A DNA stretch of 8,065 nucleotides from Acidimicrobiia bacterium (GTDB taxonomy: Bacteria; Actinomycetota; Acidimicrobiia; Acidimicrobiales; Iamiaceae), in contig JAFBAD010000339.1 of the NCBI GenBank assembly GCA_019247975.1, positions 1 to 8,065 of the forward strand. The letters are read 5' to 3'. The position numbers and the translations under genes were made by a program. A model generated the notes under the pieces. The model had not been told where the DNA came from. It worked only from the letters and a program-made list of their open reading frames with translations, and searched no databases. Shown here one piece after another: positions 5,779 through 8,065 of the stretch (positions are counted from its first letter, which is position 1; each line of letters opens with the position of its first letter).

Positions 5779-6522
5779 TCAGAGCAGGCCGTCCATCGCG
5801 GGCATCGGCTGATCGCCTGCGAAGAAGTCGGCGAGGCGGTCGAGGAGCTCGTCGACCTCCGCTGGCCCGTCCCAGCGGAGCGTGATGATGCCTTCCTGCG
5901 TCGTCGTGGCGAAGTCCCAGAACGCGCAGCAGCCCTGCTCGTCGGCGACGAACCTCCGGACCTCCGACGCGATGTCGGTCCGGTCCGGGAAGTGCAGGAG
6001 CAACCCGTGTGCGGTGCGCTCGAACCCGTCGAGGTCCGCGCGCATCCGCTCGAGCTGCTCGGTGCGAACCGCGAGCTCGGCACCGCTGGCGGTGCACGCG
6101 ACGGGAGCGGTCGCGTCTACGGCCATGCAGGCGCATGCGGCGGAACACGGTCCGTCGGTGGGCGGGCGGTCCAGGTGGGCGGCCGCGTCGTGGAGCTGAC
6201 CGACGAGCGCGTTGAGCTCGTCGATCTGACGCTGCGCGGCGCTGATCTTCGCGGTGACCAGCTCGTGGAACCGTCGCTGGACGGGGCCGCAGCGCTCACC
6301 GTCCCAGACGGTCACGAGGTCGGTGATCTCGTCGAGGCTGCACCCGAGCTGCTTGGCGCGCGCGATGAACGAGAGCCGGGTCAGGGCGGCGTCGTCGTAG
6401 ATCCGGTAGCCGGCGTCGGTGCGGCTGGTCGGCACGACCAGGCCGATGTCCTCGTAGTAGCGGAGCGCGGTGGCGCTGAACCCGCTGCGCTCCGCCGCCT
6501 CGCCGATCGTGAAGGTGCTCAC
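5779..6522 (-). CDS. MerR-family regulator with cysteine cluster and extra C-terminal domain
   Basis: The 247-aa product starts with a MerR winged-helix DNA-binding domain: FTIGEAAERSGFSATALRYYEDIGLV (4-29) and the wing with AGYRIYDD (37-44). A dimerisation helix follows (about 80-118). C78 lies at the position of the first metal-ligand cysteine of MerR, and C126, C130 and C132 (PCSAACACM) form a metal-binding-loop-like cluster, with C143 after it. Residues 155-235 form an additional domain with DEQGCCAFWDF (194-204, C198/C199). A typical MerR is about 130-145 aa, so about 100 residues are extra. Inference: it senses a thiophilic metal (Hg, Zn, Cu or similar) or redox state. No metal pump, reductase or chaperone gene is adjacent, so the signal is unproven. 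The GTG start at 6522 has no Shine-Dalgarno sequence and lies 6 nt after a -10 element. The promoter carries a MerR-type operator, implying self-control. Confidence 0.87.
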   Translation of the reverse strand: MSTFTIGEAAERSGFSATALRYYEDIGLVVPTSRTDAGYRIYDDAALTRLSFIARAKQLGCSLDEITDLVTVWDGERCGPVQRRFHELVTAKISAAQRQIDELNALVGQLHDAAAHLDRPPTDGPCSAACACMAVDATAPVACTASGAELAVRTEQLERMRADLDGFERTAHGLLLHFPDRTDIASEVRRFVADEQGCCAFWDFATTTQEGIITLRWDGPAEVDELLDRLADFFAGDQPMPAMDGLL

Positions 6523-6528
6523 CGCCGC

Positions 6529-6560
6529 ACCGTAAGCCTTCGAGTCGGCTCGAAGGTCAA
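6529..6560 (-). promoter_or_regulatory. MerR-type promoter with stretched -35/-10 spacing
   Basis: On the minus strand the -35 element is TTGACC (6560-6555) and the -10 is TACGGT (6534-6529) or TTACGG (6535-6530). The spacer is 20 or 19 nt, longer than the usual 17 and typical of promoters activated by MerR proteins twisting the DNA. The -10 element ends 6 nt before GTG 6522, so the mRNA is probably leaderless. Confidence 0.7.
6537..6556. promoter_or_regulatory. Palindromic operator for the MerR regulator
   Basis: CCTTCGAG, a 4-nt centre and CTCGAAGG form a perfect 8-4-8 palindrome between the -35 and -10 elements. This is the standard position of MerR-family operators, and the half-site resembles the ACCT.../...AGG ends of known SoxR and CueR sites. 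The regulator gene begins 15 nt downstream, so autoregulation is the simplest reading. Confidence 0.72.
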
Positions 6561-6585
6561 GCGGTTGTGCGCGTGCGTGGTCCGG

Positions 6586-7626
6586 CTACGGCGGGCAGGT
6601 GATGCCACCGAGGGCGAGGAGGTCGCACACGGTTCCGCGCGTGACCTTCCAGACCCCGGTGACCTTGACGGCTCGACCCGGCCGTTCCGAGAACTGGGGA
6701 ACGCCGTTGTGGACGATGCTGTAGGTCACGGCCGCGTGCGTGGCGTCGAGGAGCGAGATCGTGTCGACGCGTCCGGAGTAGGTGGACAGGTCCTCCGTCG
6801 AGTGCTGCGCGATGCCCGCCTGCAGCGACGTCTGGATCGAGGCGTAGTCCTCGACGTACGCGGCGACGTCGTCCTTCGGTGTGGCGTCGATCCAACCGAG
6901 GAAGGCTGCGCGGATCGCAGTCACGTCCTGATCCGGTGTGCGCACGGTGGTGGGTGTCGTCGTGGTCGTTGCCGTCGAAGGGGAGCCGGCGGACGGTACC
7001 TCGACCCTGAGCCGGCTTTCCTCGTGATACGGGGGGTGGGCCGGAAGGCGCAGCGTGAAGGCCGGGCGGAGGTCGGCGGGAGGGGTGAGCGCCACCACGA
7101 ACGTCAGGGCGCCGGCCGGGTCGTCGCAGCCGGTGTGGGTGCTGTCGAAGGAGGGGGTCAGCACGTGATCGGTGCGTTCGAAGGCGGCGATCGTGTCCGG
7201 GCAGTCGTCGTCGACGACGGTCATGGAGAGGATCACGGTGCCCTGCTCCAGGTGGATCGGGGTGGCCAAGCCGGTGGTGTTGCGGAGGTCGTCGATCTGC
7301 GACGTGGCGGCGGCCGAGGACAGCGTCCCCGGCCGAGCTCGACCGCCGGCGATGACCGCGAGCTCGGTGAAGTCCCGACCGGGCAGGAGCGTCGACCGCT
7401 CGGACGCCGTGCGGTCCCCACTGCCCGCGACGACCTGGGTCCGCCCGTCGTGGCCGGCGGCACTCGCCACCAGGGCGACCAAGCCGACCACGGCGAGCAT
7501 CGCGAGCGCGGTGCCGATGCGTCGCCGTCGCCGGCTCCGGCGCACGTGGGTGCGGAAGGTCTCGAGCGCGGCGTCGGTGTCGACCTCGGGTGCGAGCTCG
7601 GCCAGGGCGGTGCGCAGGTCATCCAT
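6586..7626 (-). CDS. Single-pass membrane protein paired with the ECF sigma factor (possible anti-sigma factor)
   Basis: This 346-aa protein has a short cytoplasmic N-terminus (1-36), ending in the basic stretch RRSRRRRR (29-36). One membrane helix follows (about 38-58, LAMLAVVGLVALVASAA), then a long outside part. The outside part holds a domain with C142 and C167, a Thr-rich linker (218-230), and a C-terminal region (233-345) that looks NTF2-like (cystatin-like cone): AIRAAFLGWI, then GVWKVTRGTVCDLLALGG with C334 and C344. Four outside cysteines could form two disulfides. Its ATG overlaps the sigma gene's stop by 8 nt (ATGGATGA), so the two are translationally coupled. Placement and topology suggest an anti-sigma factor or envelope sensor. 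No zinc-binding anti-sigma motif (HxxxCxxC) is present in the cytoplasmic part, so the mechanism and the label are inferred. Confidence 0.72.
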   Translation of the reverse strand: MDDLRTALAELAPEVDTDAALETFRTHVRRSRRRRRIGTALAMLAVVGLVALVASAAGHDGRTQVVAGSGDRTASERSTLLPGRDFTELAVIAGGRARPGTLSSAAATSQIDDLRNTTGLATPIHLEQGTVILSMTVVDDDCPDTIAAFERTDHVLTPSFDSTHTGCDDPAGALTFVVALTPPADLRPAFTLRLPAHPPYHEESRLRVEVPSAGSPSTATTTTTPTTVRTPDQDVTAIRAAFLGWIDATPKDDVAAYVEDYASIQTSLQAGIAQHSTEDLSTYSGRVDTISLLDATHAAVTYSIVHNGVPQFSERPGRAVKVTGVWKVTRGTVCDLLALGGITCPP

Positions 7627-8008
7627 GATGTTCTTCTTCCAGGTCGATGCGGAGGCGCTTCCGCGCGTCGTGGAGGTTGGACTTCACCGTTCCGGGTGCG
7701 ACGGCGAGGGCCGCGGCCACGTCCTCGACCGAGAGGTCGGCCAGGTAGTGGAGGCAGACGGTGATGCGCATCTGGTCGGGCAGGCCGTCGATCGCCTTGC
7801 GGAGGTCCAGGCGCTCGTCGGTGAGGTCGCGGCGGACCCAGGCGGCGGGGTCTGCGAGCCGGCCGACCCGCCCCCACCGGCGAGCGGCCCGGATGAAGGC
7901 GTCCTGCACCGCATCGGCCGCTGCCTCAGGGCCGAACGCCACCCCGAGCGCGCGGACGAGACGGGCGTAGTCCCGCTCGAAGAGCTCTTCGACCCCCACC
8001 CCCTCCAT
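7619..8008 (-). CDS. Short SigE-type ECF RNA polymerase sigma factor, region 2.4/linker apparently missing
   Basis: The product has 129 aa; SigE-type ECF factors usually have about 160-180. Region 2 is clear at 7-60: ELFERDYARLVRALG, then AADAVQDAFIRAARRW and the end of region 2.3, DPAAWVRR. Family members normally continue with a region 2.4 helix (x-A-x-N-x-A-x-D-x-x-R-R) and a linker, 25-35 residues in all, before region 4. Here R60 is followed at once by DLTDERLDLRKAIDGLP, which already starts region 4. Region 4 is intact (77-121): LHYLADLSVEDVAAALAV with the helix-turn-helix APGTVKSNLHDARKRLR. The frame has no stop or shift, so this looks like an in-frame loss, possibly affecting -10 recognition. 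ATG 8008 is chosen because it is the first start and region 2 follows; the Shine-Dalgarno sequence is weak. It overlaps the downstream membrane-protein gene by 8 nt. Confidence 0.85.
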   Translation of the reverse strand: MEGVGVEELFERDYARLVRALGVAFGPEAAADAVQDAFIRAARRWGRVGRLADPAAWVRRDLTDERLDLRKAIDGLPDQMRITVCLHYLADLSVEDVAAALAVAPGTVKSNLHDARKRLRIDLEEEHHG

Positions 8009-8023
8009 CCCACATCACACCCG

Positions 8024-8043
8024 CCAACCCCGTCCGAGGTTGG
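8024..8043. repeat. Inverted repeat CCAACC-8 nt-GGTTGG upstream of the sigma gene
   Basis: Two perfect 6-nt arms lie 16 nt before ATG 8008, within the only upstream sequence visible. On the minus strand the CCAACC arm holds a CAACC that resembles some ECF -35 elements. An operator or autoregulated promoter is possible, but I could not place a matching -10 element. No gene is seen in 8009-8065. Confidence 0.28.
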
Positions 8044-8065
8044 GTGGCGCAAGCACGGGGCTCAA

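Noticed and set aside
5992..7764. A 590-codon open frame on the plus strand
   Set aside because: It lies antisense to the MerR, membrane-protein and sigma genes. Its composition (Arg, Gly, Val, Asp) is typical of antisense frames in GC-rich DNA, and no motif is seen.

Overview
The window is very GC-rich DNA, densely packed with genes. Codon thirds are G/C, GTG starts occur and there are no rRNA, tRNA, CRISPR or IS elements. Gene content suggests a high-GC actinobacterium, possibly the Acidimicrobiia: a WS/DGAT acyltransferase, a SigE-type ECF sigma factor with a membrane partner, a RibD_C-type reductase and TANNNT promoters with leaderless starts. The taxonomic guess is inference. The window reads as ordinary chromosome, not a mobile island.

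Layout. (1) 400..1 (-): the N-terminal third of a wax-ester synthase/diacylglycerol acyltransferase, cut by the window edge just before its expected catalytic motif. (2) 465..1370 (+): a membrane-anchored SGNH hydrolase divergent from it. (3) 1432..2355 (+): a D-2-hydroxyacid dehydrogenase. (4) 3304..2357 (-): a PGN_0703-like PD-(D/E)XK protein whose E-x-K motif reads D-V-T; it converges on gene 3 with one base between stop codons. (5) 5073..3322 (-): a secreted 583-aa protein with an ALK-type glycine-rich domain, two bacterial Ig-like domains and a PKD/REJ-like domain. (6) 5176..5766 (+): a RibD_C/DHFR-like reductase. (7) 6522..5779 (-): a cysteine-rich MerR regulator with an extra C-terminal domain, with a 20-bp palindromic operator in its own promoter. 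(8-9) 8008..7619 and 7626..6586 (-): a shortened ECF sigma factor overlapping by 8 nt a single-pass membrane protein that is probably its regulator.

The genes do not form one pathway. Clear functional units are the sigma/membrane-protein pair and the self-controlled MerR gene. Three minus-strand genes (4, 5, 7) share one arrangement: a TANNNT -10 element exactly 6 nt before the start codon with no Shine-Dalgarno sequence, which suggests leaderless mRNAs. The most unusual coding features are the sigma factor that seems to lack region 2.4 and the linker, and the nuclease-like protein with an altered active site. I found no clearly new multi-gene system.
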